Shown: positions 27,371-41,835, numbered from the stretch's first letter. The stretch is DNA of 64,000 nt from Ornithinimicrobium sediminis (GCF_021272345.1 NZ_JAJSDQ010000004.1:124001-188000); one strand, 5' to 3'. Program-made: numbers and translations. The notes: generated by a model not told the origin, from the sequence alone.

Positions 27371-29811
27371 GCCTGCACCTCCCGCACCAGCAGGGCCACC
27401 GGTGCCTCGGTGAACGCCTCGGCCACCGGCAGGCCCGCCTCGTCCACCTCGACGGTGCGCCCCGTGAGCTCGTCGTGCCAGCTGCCGGCGGGGAGGTCGA
27501 CGAGGTGCTCGCCGAAGCCGTCGACGGCCAGGCTGTGCGGGGCGCGGACCGCGAGCGCGGCGACCGTGTCGCCACGCAGGTGCCCGAGCAGGTGTGGCCC
27601 GCCCTGCAGGGGCCGGTAGGACCCTTCGGCACCGAAGGCCTCCGGCATCCGGGCGCGCAGCCGCAGGGTGCGGGCGACGACGAGGAGCTTCTCCTCGTCG
27701 AGGGTCTGCGGGTCGTGGCCCTCGTCGAGCCGCCGCAGCGCCGCCTGCCGTCGCGTGTAGTCGACCGGCCGACGGTTGTCCGGGTCGACCAGGGACAGGT
27801 CCACGACCTCGGTGCCCTGGTAGGTGTCCGGCACCCCGGGGAGGGTGAGCTGCAGGAGCTTCTGGGCCAGCACCACGGTGCGGATGGCCCGGCGGCTGCC
27901 CCACTCGGCGGCGGCGACGGCGTCGTGCAGCGGCCCCGAGGTGCGCGCGGCGTGGGCGACCTCGATGACCTTGGCCTCGTAGTCGGCGTGCGGGTCGACC
28001 CAGGTGGTGTGCAGCTTGGCCTCACGCAGGGCCTTGGTGAGGTAGGCCTCGATGCGCTCCTCGCTGATCTCACCGACCCCCAGCAGGGTCTGCGCCACGA
28101 GCACGGCGGTCTGCGGGTCGGTCCAGTCCGCGGCCTCGACCGCCCGCCGGCTCACCCGCTCCCACGCTTTGCCGTCCCCCGCGATCGCGATGAGCCGGGC
28201 CCGCACGTCCTCCGAGCGCTTGGTGTCGTGGGTGCTGAGCGTCGTCATGCCCCGGGGCCAGTGGGCGGCCTGGTGCCGGGCCCACGCGTGCAGCGGCTCC
28301 ACGGAGGGCTGCAGGCCGGCTGCGGGGTCGGCGCCCACCTCGTTGAGCGCGCTCAGCCGGTGCCAGCGGTAGAACGCCGTGTCCTCGATGCCCTTGGCCA
28401 TCACCGGCCCGGTCGTCTGCTGGAAGCGGACCGCGAGGTCGTAGGCGGCCGCCGGGTCGTGGTTGCCCGCGTCGGGGTCGCCCAGCACCTCGCCCAGGGC
28501 GGTGATGGTGCCGGCGACGTCGGGCGCCGTCCGGCAGGCCCGGTCGACGGCGTCGCGCAGCCGCTGCGCCGCCTCCGGTGCGGGTCGCCGGGCCGGACGG
28601 AGGTAGGCGCGGTAGACGTCGACGGCGACGAGCAGCTCCCGCAGGGCCACCCGCAGGGCGTCCGGGTCCTCACCCGGCAGCACCCGGGAGGCGACCCGGT
28701 GCAGCCGGGTGACCTCCGGCGTCAGCAGCTCCTCGACGGCGTCCCGCTTGGCGGTCTCGACGACGTCGGCGAGGTCGGGGGTCCCCCCCGCCCAGGCCCA
28801 GGCGTCGGTGACCTCCTCGGCACTGGCCGGGTCGAGCAGGGCCGTCATCAGCGCGGCGTTGGCGTCGTAGCCGGTGGTGCCCGCGCAGCGCCAGTCGGCC
28901 GGCAGCTGCTCGCCGTGCTCGAGGATCTTCTCGACCCAGACGGGCGTGCCCGGGCGCAGCCGGTCGGCGAGCATCTCCAGGTAGCCGACCGGGTCGGCCA
29001 GCCCGTCGGGGTGGTCGATGCGCAGCCCGTCGAGGACCCCGCCGTGGTGCAGCTCGAGCAGCGTGCGGTGGGTGGCCTCGAAGACGTCGGTCTCCTCCAC
29101 GCGGACCCCGATGAGCCCGTCCACCTCGAAGAAGCGTCGGTAGTTGAGCACGTCGTCGGCCTCGCGCCACGACGCGAGCCGGTAGTGCTGGCGCGCCAGC
29201 ACCGCCGAGACGTCCTCGCCCTCGGCGCTGCCGGGGGCGACCGGGAAGACGTGCTCGTGGTAACGGACGACGGGCCTGCCCGCGGCGGGGCCCTCGTCGG
29301 CCCGCCCGGTGTCCAGGGTCAGGTCCCCGGCGGCGAGCGCCTCCTCGAACGGCTCACCGAGGACGGGCAGGCCGAAGCACCCGTCGAGGGCGTCCCAGTC
29401 GACGTCGAACCAGTGGGCGCGTGCCGCGGAGCGCCCGTCGCGCAGCACCTCCCAGACGGGGGCGTTGCGCCACAGCGGCGCCACGAGCGCCATGTGGTTG
29501 GGCACGATGTCGACGACGAGCCCCAGACCGTGCTCACGGCACACCGCCGAGAGCCGCAGGAGCCCCTCCCGCCCCCCGAGCTCGGGGTTGACCTGGGTGT
29601 GGTCCACGACGTCGTAGCCGTGCAGCGAGCCCGGCACGGCGGTGAGCACCGGGGAGAGGTAGACGTGGCTCACCCCGAGCTCGGCGAGGTAGGGCACCAC
29701 GGCGGCGGCGTGGTCGAAGGTGAATCCGGAGTGCAGCTGCAGACGGTAGGTCGAGCTGACCGGGTGGGCGTTGCTCGTGGCTGGGGTCACGTCGCCCATT
29801 GTGTCAACCAC
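27367..29811 (-). CDS. treY: Malto-oligosyltrehalose synthase TreY
   Basis: 814 residues, normal TreY length. STYRLQLHSGFTFDHAAAVVPYL is the diagnostic start, followed by VYLSPVLTAVPGSLHGYDVVD, VVDIVPNHMALV, VLDGLRIDHPDGLADP with the nucleophile, VWVEKILEHGE, and TTLSTHDTKRSEDVRARL. It converts the reducing end of maltodextrins into a trehalose linkage. GTG at 29811 has GAGGT just upstream; ATG at 29799 is an alternative. The debranching enzyme TreX, often in the same operon, is not in this window. Confidence 0.95.
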   Translation of the reverse strand: MVDTMGDVTPATSNAHPVSSTYRLQLHSGFTFDHAAAVVPYLAELGVSHVYLSPVLTAVPGSLHGYDVVDHTQVNPELGGREGLLRLSAVCREHGLGLVVDIVPNHMALVAPLWRNAPVWEVLRDGRSAARAHWFDVDWDALDGCFGLPVLGEPFEEALAAGDLTLDTGRADEGPAAGRPVVRYHEHVFPVAPGSAEGEDVSAVLARQHYRLASWREADDVLNYRRFFEVDGLIGVRVEETDVFEATHRTLLELHHGGVLDGLRIDHPDGLADPVGYLEMLADRLRPGTPVWVEKILEHGEQLPADWRCAGTTGYDANAALMTALLDPASAEEVTDAWAWAGGTPDLADVVETAKRDAVEELLTPEVTRLHRVASRVLPGEDPDALRVALRELLVAVDVYRAYLRPARRPAPEAAQRLRDAVDRACRTAPDVAGTITALGEVLGDPDAGNHDPAAAYDLAVRFQQTTGPVMAKGIEDTAFYRWHRLSALNEVGADPAAGLQPSVEPLHAWARHQAAHWPRGMTTLSTHDTKRSEDVRARLIAIAGDGKAWERVSRRAVEAADWTDPQTAVLVAQTLLGVGEISEERIEAYLTKALREAKLHTTWVDPHADYEAKVIEVAHAARTSGPLHDAVAAAEWGSRRAIRTVVLAQKLLQLTLPGVPDTYQGTEVVDLSLVDPDNRRPVDYTRRQAALRRLDEGHDPQTLDEEKLLVVARTLRLRARMPEAFGAEGSYRPLQGGPHLLGHLRGDTVAALAVRAPHSLAVDGFGEHLVDLPAGSWHDELTGRTVEVDEAGLPVAEAFTEAPVALLVREVQA

Positions 29812-29875
29812 GCCACCTCAGGTCCTTCGGTGACACCGGTCCGGCCTGCGCCTCCGGCCGAACTATCCTCGACGG

Positions 29876-33565
<3,690 letters not shown>

Positions 33566-33573
33566 GCAGCACA

Positions 33574-34362
33574 ATGAGCCCCGTGAGCAAGGCCCGGACC
33601 ACCCGCATCTCCGTCGAGCTCGTGCCGCGCAGCGTGCACTCGGTGGCCTCGGAGGTGGCCACCATCCGCGAGCACCTCCCGCACGTCGACACCGTCAACG
33701 TGCCCGACCTGATGAAGTTCTCGCTGCACAGCTGGGACGCCTGCGCGCTCGCCCGGCAGGTCAGCGCCGCCCCCGGGTGCCCGGCATACCGTGCGATCCC
33801 GCACCTGCGCGCCCAGGACCTCAACCCCGAGGCCGCCCTGCCGATGGCGCGGGCCCTCGACGAGGCCGAGATCGACGAGGTGCTCGTCATCACCGGCGAC
33901 GCCCCCACCGGCTTCTCCGTGCGCACCTACGACGTGCACACGGTCGACGCCATCACGCGGCTGCGCAGGGAGCTGCCCGACCTGACGATCTACGCCGGGC
34001 TCGACCCCTACCGGCAGGCCATGGTCACCGAGCTCGACTACGCCCGTCGCAAGCTCGACGCCGGAGCGGTCGGCTTCTTCACCCAGCCGTTCTTCGACAC
34101 CGCCCTGATGCAGACCTGGTCATCGCTGGTCTCCCCCGACATCCCCATGTGGTGGGGGGTCACCACGGTGACCTCCCCCGGGTCGCACGCCTACTGGCGC
34201 CAGCGCAACCAGGTCGTCTTCCCCTCCGACTTCGAGCCCACGCTGGAGTGGCACCGTGCCCTGGCCCGCCGGGCCGTGGACTTCGCCCGGGCCCGCGAGG
34301 ACAACGTCTACCTCATGCCGGTGCGGGTCGACGTGCGCTCCTACCTGGAGGGCATCGTCTGA
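33574..34362 (+). CDS. Methylenetetrahydrofolate reductase family protein
   Basis: 262 residues of the MTHFR-like TIM-barrel family, shorter than the 290-residue MetF. VELVPRSVHSVASEVATIREH, HLRAQDLNPEAALPMARAL, LVITGDAPTGF and AGLDPYRQAMVTELDYARRKLDAGAVGFFTQPFFD in pieces match the MetF fold. The position after metH suggests it supplies or recycles methyl folate, but the second residue set differs from classical MetF, so FAD use and activity are inferred. ATG at 33574; a GTG at 33562 overlaps the metH stop and is also possible. Confidence 0.8.
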   Translation: MSPVSKARTTRISVELVPRSVHSVASEVATIREHLPHVDTVNVPDLMKFSLHSWDACALARQVSAAPGCPAYRAIPHLRAQDLNPEAALPMARALDEAEIDEVLVITGDAPTGFSVRTYDVHTVDAITRLRRELPDLTIYAGLDPYRQAMVTELDYARRKLDAGAVGFFTQPFFDTALMQTWSSLVSPDIPMWWGVTTVTSPGSHAYWRQRNQVVFPSDFEPTLEWHRALARRAVDFARAREDNVYLMPVRVDVRSYLEGIV

Positions 34363-34820
34363 TGCCGCGGCGCGCCCCGCGGCCGTGGTGGGCGTATGCC
34401 GTGCTGGTGGCCTACCTCGCGGGGCTGCTCGTGCTGGTCCTGTGGCCGGAGGGGTCCCTGCTCTTCCGGCTGCAGCTGCAGCTGGGCGAGTGGATGTGGA
34501 CGGTGGTGCCCTACTCCTGGATGCCCTTCGGACGGCTCTCGTTCGTGCTGAACGCCCTGGTGGCGGTGCCGGCCGCCGCCCTGGCCACGGTCCTGCTGCC
34601 GCGCTCCCGATGGTGGCACTGGGCCCTGCTCGCGGGGGTGCTCAGCGTGGGTGTGGAGCTGGTGCAGTGGCGCTACCTGCCGGAGCGCTCGCCGGAGCTG
34701 TCCGACGTCGTGGCCAACACCCTCGGCGCCGGCGCGGGTGCCCTGCTCGGGCGGCGGTGGCGCTCGGGCAGCCACCAGCAGACGGGTGCGTCCGACCCCG
34801 TGAACAGCACAGATCCATAA
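34362..34820 (+). CDS. VanZ-like membrane protein
   Basis: 152 residues with four hydrophobic segments. LSFVLNALVAVPAAALATVLLP, AGVLSVGVELVQWRYLPERSPELSDVVANTLGAGAGALLG in pieces show the VanZ pattern (N-x-L/V...E-x-x-Q...D-x-x-x-N-T-x-G). ATG at 34362 shares a base with the upstream stop, so it is translated with the MTHFR-like gene, an unexpected partner. Function unknown; unlike in sequence to the one at 301-855. Confidence 0.75.
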   Translation: MPRRAPRPWWAYAVLVAYLAGLLVLVLWPEGSLLFRLQLQLGEWMWTVVPYSWMPFGRLSFVLNALVAVPAAALATVLLPRSRWWHWALLAGVLSVGVELVQWRYLPERSPELSDVVANTLGAGAGALLGRRWRSGSHQQTGASDPVNSTDP

Positions 34821-34859
34821 CGATCTGCACAAGAAGGTCGTGGTTCGGGGTCAACAGTT

Positions 34860-34945
34860 GGTAAAGTCAGTGAATGAGACCTCGGCCGTGCCGAGAGCTG
34901 CGGTGCTTTTACCACTGATGACCGGGACGACCCAGATGGTCGTCC
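34860..34945 (+). promoter_or_regulatory. Structured leader region upstream of the glycine-betaine transporter
   Basis: GGTAAA (34860-34865) can pair with TTTACC (34908-34913), enclosing a perfect hairpin CTCGGC-cgt-GCCGAG (34881-34895). CAGTG (34868-34872) can instead pair with CACTG (34913-34917), which excludes the first pairing. A further hairpin GGACGACC-cagat-GGTCGTCC lies at 34925-34945. The ribosome binding site AGGAGAA (34984-34990) is downstream. I do not recognise a known riboswitch. A palindromic CAGATC-N6-GATCTG at 34810-34827 overlaps the end of the preceding gene. Confidence 0.45.
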
Positions 34946-34992
34946 GGAAGTGCTGGGCCGAGGAGCCAACCTGTAGTCGACCCAGGAGAACT

Positions 34993-36194
<1,202 letters not shown>

Positions 36195-36198
<4 letters not shown>

Positions 36199-37196
36199 GC
36201 ACCACGACCTACGTCCCTCGCATCCCGGTCGGCGAGTGGGTCGAGAGCGGCATCGACTGGCTCAAGGCGACCTTCGACCCGGTCTTCGACCTCGTCAGCG
36301 ACGTCCTCGACGTGACCTGGACCGGTCTGTCCGACCTGCTCCTCGCGCCGCCGGCCCTGCTGCTCATCGTGCTGCTCGCCCTGCTGGGCGCCTGGCTGCG
36401 CTCCTGGCAGTTCGGCGTCGGCGCGCTCGTCTCGCTCGCCCTGGTCGCCTCGATGGGCATGTGGGTGCCGGCGATGTACACCCTCGCGCTCGTGCTCATC
36501 GCCACCCTGGTCGGCATCGCCGTCGCGATCCCCGTCGGCATCCTCGCGGCACGCCACCGCTCCGTGAGCAACGTTGTCAAGCCGGTCCTGGACTTCATGC
36601 AGACCATGCCGGCCTTCGTCTACCTCATCCCTGCGGTGGTGTTCTTCAGCATCGGCGTGGTGCCGGGGCTGATCTCCACCATCATCTTCGCCCTGCCCCC
36701 CGGCGTGCGGCTGACCGAGCTGGGCATCCGCCAGGTGGACGCCGAGACCGTGGAGGCCGGGCAGGCCTTCGGTGCCACTCCCCGCCAGATCCTGCGCGGC
36801 ATCCAGCTGCCCCTGGCCACGCCCACGATCATGGCCGGCGTCAACCAGGTCATCATGCTGTCGCTGTCGATGGCGGTCATCGCCGGGCTGGTCGGGGCCG
36901 ACGGCCTGGGCAAGCAGGTCGTCTCCTCCATCGCCACGCTCAACATCGGGCTCGGCGCCGAGGCCGGCCTCTCGGTCGTCATCCTCGCCATCTACCTCGA
37001 CCGGCTCACCGCCGCCGTCGGCGACTCCGGCAGCCACCCGGGTGCCTTGCGCAACCTGCTGCCGGCGCGCTCCGCGAAGAAGCCCGACAGCGCCGAGGCG
37101 ACCGCCACGGCCGACGACGCGGGCGCCGAGCCGCAGGCCGCAGCCGCCCGGGGCCGTTCCGCGACGGAGCGTGAGGTCGAGGACACCCACGCCTGA
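36195..37196 (+). CDS. Glycine betaine/proline ABC transporter permease (OpuAB/ProW)
   Basis: 333 residues with an N-terminal extension ([23 protein letters not shown]) and five to six membrane segments. [42 protein letters not shown] in pieces is the EAA coupling loop of ProW, and [24 protein letters not shown] is highly conserved in betaine permeases. A charged tail of about 55 residues rich in A, D, E ends the protein. It overlaps the ATPase gene by ATGA. Confidence 0.93.
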
Positions 37197-37287
37197 GCAC
37201 CCACCACCCCTACGCGTCCGCACCACCGTTCGAGCAAGGCCGCCCCGAGCCGGGCGGCTCCCAGAAGGAAGAAAGGAACGCATCCAC

Positions 37288-38208
37288 ATGAGGCTTCACC
37301 GCAACCGCACCACCACGACGTTCGCCGGAGTCCTGGCCCTCGGCCTGACCCTCGCCGCCTGCGGCGGGGAGAGCGAGGACACCGCCGACGCCGGTGGCGA
37401 CACCGAGGCCGCTGCCGGCGGCGGAGGCACCGTCACCCTGGGGTTCATCCCCTCGTGGACCGACGGTCTCAGCACGGCATACCTGCTGGAGCACCTGATG
37501 GAGGAGGAGGGCTACGAGGTCGAGATGGAGACCCTCAGCGAGCCCGCCCCGCTCTACGCCGGCCTGGCCGAGGGCGACGTGCACGTCTACCCCTCCGCGT
37601 GGCCCGAGGTCACGCACGCCTCCTACATGGAGGAGTACGGCGACCGCATCGAGGACCTCGGCACCTACTACGGCAACGCCAAGCTGACGCTGGCCGTCCC
37701 GGAGTATGTCGACATCGACTCGATCGAGGAGCTCGCCGACAACGCCGACATGTTCGACGGCCGGGTCGTCGGCATCGAGCCGGGCGCCGGGCTGACCGAG
37801 GCCACCCAGAACAGCGTCTTCCCGACCTACGGTCTGGACGAGGAGTTCGAGCTCGTCACGTCGTCGACGACGGCGATGCTCGCCGAGCTCCAGTCGGCCA
37901 CCGACGCCGAGGAGCCGATCGTGGTGACCCTGTGGCGTCCCTTCTGGGCCAACAGCGCCTTCCCCGTGAAGGACCTGGAGGACCCCGAGGGTGCGCTGGG
38001 CGAGGCCGAGGGCCTGCACTTCCTCGGCACCGACGGCTTCACCGACGAGTTCCCCGAGCTGGCCGAGATGATCGGCGGCATCGAGCTCTCCGACGAGGAG
38101 TACGGCGCGCTCGAGGACATGGTCGTCAACGAGTACGGCGAGGGCCAGGAGGCCGAGGCCATCGACGCGTGGCTGGAGGAGTACCCGGACGCCGTGCCCA
38201 GCCGCTGA
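37288..38208 (+). CDS. Glycine betaine-binding lipoprotein (OpuAC/ProX family)
   Basis: 306 residues. Signal peptide with lipobox TLAACGGES, an acidic/glycine linker, and a single substrate-binding domain: VTLGFIPSWTDGLSTAYLLEHLMEEEGYEVEM in pieces, VHVYPSAWPEVTHASYM, VGIEPGAGLTEATQ and VVTLWRPFWANSAFPVKDLEDPEG. Aromatic residues (W, Y, W) suited to a quaternary-ammonium cage are visible. The order ATPase, permease, binding protein matches OpuA-type operons. GAAAGGAACG is the ribosome binding site. It is 91 bases after the permease and ends before a hairpin terminator. Confidence 0.93.
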   Translation: MRLHRNRTTTTFAGVLALGLTLAACGGESEDTADAGGDTEAAAGGGGTVTLGFIPSWTDGLSTAYLLEHLMEEEGYEVEMETLSEPAPLYAGLAEGDVHVYPSAWPEVTHASYMEEYGDRIEDLGTYYGNAKLTLAVPEYVDIDSIEELADNADMFDGRVVGIEPGAGLTEATQNSVFPTYGLDEEFELVTSSTTAMLAELQSATDAEEPIVVTLWRPFWANSAFPVKDLEDPEGALGEAEGLHFLGTDGFTDEFPELAEMIGGIELSDEEYGALEDMVVNEYGEGQEAEAIDAWLEEYPDAVPSR

Positions 38209-38230
38209 GCAGGCACGCTCCGAGTGACGC

Positions 38231-38269
38231 ACGCCGGGCCCTTCCGCAGCACGCGGGAGGGCCCGGCGT
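38231..38269 (+). terminator. Terminator hairpin after the betaine transporter operon
   Basis: ACGCCGGGCCCTTCCGC pairs with GCGGGAGGGCCCGGCGT around an AGCAC loop, with one T-A/mismatch interruption. No T tract follows. Its position between convergent genes means it may also serve the lipoprotein gene on the minus strand. Confidence 0.8.
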
Positions 38270-38287
38270 CGTCGGGTCCGGGCCGGC

Positions 38288-38716
38288 TCAGACCCCCGAG
38301 CCCTCGAAGCTCTCCTGGGTGGTCGACCCGTCGGGCAGGTAGGCGACGCAGAGCACCTCGCGGTCCCCGGCCTCCCACCCGTCGGGGGTCGGGGTGAGGT
38401 CCCGCACCTCCAGGGACGACTCCTCGTAGGGGACGCCCACGAAGGCCTCGAAACCCTCGAGGCACCCCTCGACCAGGAGCTGCTCCCACTCGGCGTCGTC
38501 GGGGTAGTCGCCCTCGCGCACGTCGAAGACGGCGACGACCTGGGCGTCGTGCTCCTCCTCGCAGGACACCGTCGGCACCGACTCCACCTCGGCCATCTCG
38601 ATCGACTCGCGCTGCAGGCAGTCGCCGAGCTCGGGGGCGGGCTCGGACAGCAGGCCGCAGCCGGCGAGCGGCAGCAGCAGGAGCAGGCCGGCGGCCAGGG
38701 ACGGGCGAGGTGACAC
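38288..38716 (-). CDS. Septum-formation-domain lipoprotein
   Basis: About 142 residues. Signal peptide SLAAGLLLLLPLAGCG with a lipobox cysteine near residue 20, then ELGDCLQRE...VPTVSCEEEHDAQVVAVFDV...GCLEGFEAFVG...CVAYLPDG. The spaced cysteines and the CEEEHDAQVV segment match the actinobacterial 'septum formation' domain (PF13845-like), named from a mycobacterial protein but of uncertain role. GTG at 38716 gives a normal signal peptide; the longer ATG at 38752 would put 12 residues before it. Confidence 0.75.
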   Translation of the reverse strand: MSPRPSLAAGLLLLLPLAGCGLLSEPAPELGDCLQRESIEMAEVESVPTVSCEEEHDAQVVAVFDVREGDYPDDAEWEQLLVEGCLEGFEAFVGVPYEESSLEVRDLTPTPDGWEAGDREVLCVAYLPDGSTTQESFEGSGV

Positions 38717-38840
38717 GGGAGACCCCCAGGTGGTGCGGACAGGTGGGAGCAACCTACGTCACCGGTGGCCGGAGGCGCCCTGCAGGTGCCCCGGTGCCCC
38801 GGCGGGTCTAGCCTGCCGGGAGGTGGAAAGGAGCACACCC

Positions 38841-39269
38841 ATGCCCGACGACCTCGTCACCACCCGCAGCACCGCGCTCTCGCCCGACCAGGTGTGGCAG
38901 GCCTGGACCGACCCCGGGCGCCTGGCCACCTGGTGGTGGCCTCACCTGCCGGACGCGACGTACGAGGTGGACCCGCAGGTGGGCGGGCAGTACCGCTTCG
39001 TGTCCTCCGAGGCCGGCCTGGGCGTGCGCGGCACCTTCACCGAGCTGGTGCCGCCGGAGCGGATCTTCATGACCTGGGAGTGGGTCGGTGAGGGTGCCGG
39101 CCCCATCGAGATCGTCACGGTCGGCATCGAGGAGCACGGCGACGGCTCGCAGGTCACCGTCACGCACTCGGTCGACAGCGTCGCCGGGGACCGCGAGGGT
39201 GCGCGGGAGGGCTGGGAGTCGGTGCTCGACCGCCTGGCCGCCCTGCCCGCGGACACCGCCGGCAGCTAG
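38841..39269 (+). CDS. SRPBCC/AHSA1-like protein
   Basis: 142 residues of the START-like fold. TTRSTALSPDQVWQAWTDPGRLATWWWP, GGQYRFVSSE, ERIFMTWEWVG and EGWESVLDRLAALP are the typical Aha1-domain features. Such proteins bind hydrophobic ligands; no substrate can be deduced. GAAAGGAG sits 8 bases before the ATG. Convergent with the helicase, whose stop lies 10 bases away. Confidence 0.85.
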   Translation: MPDDLVTTRSTALSPDQVWQAWTDPGRLATWWWPHLPDATYEVDPQVGGQYRFVSSEAGLGVRGTFTELVPPERIFMTWEWVGEGAGPIEIVTVGIEEHGDGSQVTVTHSVDSVAGDREGAREGWESVLDRLAALPADTAGS

Positions 39270-39279
39270 ACCGGCGCCC

Positions 39280-41835
39280 TCAGAGCCGGCGCATGGCCGT
39301 GGCGAGCAGCACCGGCTCGCCGACCTCGTCCGAGGCGTCGAGGTCGCACTCGGCCTCGATGACCCAGTCACGGTCACCGGCAGGGTCGAGCAGGGTCTGG
39401 CGCACCCGCCATACCCGCCCCTCCGGCGTCACCGAGAGCAGCTGGGGCCCCCGGGCGTCGGGGCCCAGGCCGATCTCGTCGTGCTCGTCGTAGTAGGAGG
39501 CGAGCGCGGCGTCCCAGTCGTCGGTGGTCATGCGCACCTCCAGCGGGGTGTCCGGGAGGGCAGCCACGGCGGCCTCCAGCTCACCGAGCGTGCGCCACTC
39601 GTCGCGGGCGGCCAGCTCGACGCGGCGGAACATCGCGTTGCGCACCATGACCCGGAACGCCCGCTCGTTGCCGGTGATCGGCCGTGCCGGCGCGACCGGC
39701 GCACCCTCGGCGGCCCGGGCCACGGCCGCCGCCACGGACTCGGGGTCGGTGAGGGCCTCCCACTCCTCCAACAGCGAGGAGTCGGTCTGCCGGATGGTCT
39801 CCCCCAGCCAGTGCACGAGGTCGTCGAAGGCCTCGGAGTGCGCCGACGCCGGCACCGTCTGCCGCAGCGTGCGGTAGCAGTCGGTGAGGTAGCGCAGCAC
39901 CACGCCCTCGGAGCGCGCCAGCTGGTAGAAGCCGACGAACTCAGTGAAGCTCATCGCCCGTTCGTACATGTCGCGCACCACCGACTTGGGGCTCAGCGCG
40001 TCCTCACGCACCCACGGGTGGGTCTGCCGGTAGGTGACCAGCGCCGCCTCCAGCAGCTCGGCGAGCGGCCGCGGCCAGGTGATCTCGTCGAGCACCGCCA
40101 TGCGCTCGTCGTACTCCATGCCGTCGGCCTTCATCTGCGCGACCGCCTCGCCCTTGGCCTTCGACTGCTGGGCGTAGAGCACCTGCCGGGGGTCGTCCAG
40201 CACGGCCTCGACGACCGACACGACGTCGAGGTGGTAGGTCGGCTCGTCAGGGTCCAGCAGGTCCATCGCCGCGAGCGCGAAGGGCGCCAGCGGCTGGTTG
40301 AGCGCGAAGTTGTCCTGCACCTGCGGCGCCATGACGACCCGGCGTCCTGACTCGTCGGGCTCGGGCAGCCGCTGCAGCACGCCCGAGTCCAGCAGCGAGC
40401 GGGAGAGCTCGATCGCCCGGCGGGCCAGACGGGTCTGCTGACGCGGGTCCTCGTGGTTGTCCCGCACGAGGTCGCGCAGGTGGGCGAAGGGGTCACCGCG
40501 GCGGGCGACCACGTTGAGGATCATCGAGTGGTCGACCCGCATCCGGGAGAGCAGCTGCTCGGGCTCGGCGTTGACGAGCTTGTCGTAGGTCTCCTCGGTC
40601 CAGCTCACGAACCCGTCGGGGGCCTTCTTGCGCTGCACCTTGCGCAGCTTCTTGGGGTCGTCGCCGGCCTTGGCCAGGGCCCGCGCGTTCTCGACCGTGT
40701 GCTCCGGGGCCTGCACCACGACATACCCGCTCGTGTCGTAGCCCGCCCGACCCGCCCGGCCGGCGATCTGGTGGAACTCCCGTGCCCGCAGCACCCGCCG
40801 CCGGGTGCCGTCGAACTTGGTCAGCCCGGTGAACAGCACCGTGCGGATCGGCACGTTGATGCCCACGCCGAGGGTGTCGGTGCCGCAGATGACCTTGAGC
40901 AGGCCGTCCTGGGCGAGCTGCTCGACGAGCCGGCGGTACTTCGGGAGCATGCCGGCGTGGTGCACGCCGATGCCGTTGCGCACCAGCTTGGACAGCGTCC
41001 TGCCGAAGCCGGCGGTGAACCGGAAGGCCCCCATCCGCTCGGCGATGCGGTCCTTCTCCTCGCGGGTGGCGATCCTGAGCGACATCAGCGACTGGGCGCG
41101 CTCCAGCGCGTCCTTCTGCGTGAAGTGCACGATGTAGACCGGCGCCTGGTGGGTCTCCAGCAGCTCGGTGATCGTCTCGGTGATGGGCGTCATCGCCCAG
41201 CTGAACGACAGCGGCACGGGGCGCTCGGTGCCGGCGACGACGGCCGTCGGCCGGCCGGTGCGGCGGGTGAGGTCCTCCGTGAACCCGGAGACGTCACCCA
41301 GGGTGGCCGACATCAGCAGGAACTGCGCCTGCGGCAGCGCGAGCAGAGGGACCTGCCAGGCCCAGCCGCGGTCGGGCTCGGAGTAGAAGTGGAACTCGTC
41401 CATGACGACCATGCCGACGTCGGCCCCGTCGCCCTCGCGCAGGGCGATGTTGGCCAGGATCTCGGCGGTGCAGCAGATGATGGGAGCGTCGGCGTTGACC
41501 GAGGCGTCCCCGGTCACCATGCCGACGTTGTCGGCCCCGAAGACCTGGCAGAGCGCGAAGAACTTCTCGCTGACCAGGGCCTTGATCGGCGCGGTGTAGA
41601 AGGAGACGCGGTCCTCGGCGAGCGCCTGGAAGTGCGCAGCCGTGGCCACGAGGCTCTTGCCGGAGCCGGTGGGCGTGGACAGGATCACGTTGGCGCCGCC
41701 CAGCAGCTCGATGACTGCCTCGTCCTGGTGGGGGTAGAGCGTCGTGCCGCGCTCCTGCGCCCAGGTGGTGAAGGCCTCGTAGAGCGCGTCGGGGTCGGGT
41801 GGGCCGTCGGGGATGAGAGCGTCGAGGGTGGGCAT
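39280..41835 (-). CDS. DUF3516-containing superfamily 2 RNA helicase (Ski2/HelY-like)
   Basis: About 851 residues. LYPHQDEAVIELLGGANVILSTPTGSGKS has the Q-motif and Walker A, then VMDEFHFYSEPDRGW (DExH-type motif II), FLLMSATLGD (motif III), ICGTDTLGVGINVPIRTVLF and QIAGRAGRAGYDTSGYVV (motif VI). The C-terminal half (PDGFVSWTEETYDKLVNAEPEQLLSRM onward) is the actinobacterial DUF3516 region. Probable RNA helicase in RNA processing or ribosome assembly. ATG at 41835 matches the short N-terminus of family members; ATGs at 41844 and 41847 are also in frame. Confidence 0.88.
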   Translation of the reverse strand: MPTLDALIPDGPPDPDALYEAFTTWAQERGTTLYPHQDEAVIELLGGANVILSTPTGSGKSLVATAAHFQALAEDRVSFYTAPIKALVSEKFFALCQVFGADNVGMVTGDASVNADAPIICCTAEILANIALREGDGADVGMVVMDEFHFYSEPDRGWAWQVPLLALPQAQFLLMSATLGDVSGFTEDLTRRTGRPTAVVAGTERPVPLSFSWAMTPITETITELLETHQAPVYIVHFTQKDALERAQSLMSLRIATREEKDRIAERMGAFRFTAGFGRTLSKLVRNGIGVHHAGMLPKYRRLVEQLAQDGLLKVICGTDTLGVGINVPIRTVLFTGLTKFDGTRRRVLRAREFHQIAGRAGRAGYDTSGYVVVQAPEHTVENARALAKAGDDPKKLRKVQRKKAPDGFVSWTEETYDKLVNAEPEQLLSRMRVDHSMILNVVARRGDPFAHLRDLVRDNHEDPRQQTRLARRAIELSRSLLDSGVLQRLPEPDESGRRVVMAPQVQDNFALNQPLAPFALAAMDLLDPDEPTYHLDVVSVVEAVLDDPRQVLYAQQSKAKGEAVAQMKADGMEYDERMAVLDEITWPRPLAELLEAALVTYRQTHPWVREDALSPKSVVRDMYERAMSFTEFVGFYQLARSEGVVLRYLTDCYRTLRQTVPASAHSEAFDDLVHWLGETIRQTDSSLLEEWEALTDPESVAAAVARAAEGAPVAPARPITGNERAFRVMVRNAMFRRVELAARDEWRTLGELEAAVAALPDTPLEVRMTTDDWDAALASYYDEHDEIGLGPDARGPQLLSVTPEGRVWRVRQTLLDPAGDRDWVIEAECDLDASDEVGEPVLLATAMRRL

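Noticed and set aside
29812-29875. Cobalamin riboswitch upstream of metH
   Set aside because: The 64-base gap is far too short for the structure and no box is seen.
34821-34992. c-di-AMP (ydaO-type) riboswitch
   Set aside because: The conserved elements I associate with it are not visible; only generic hairpins are.
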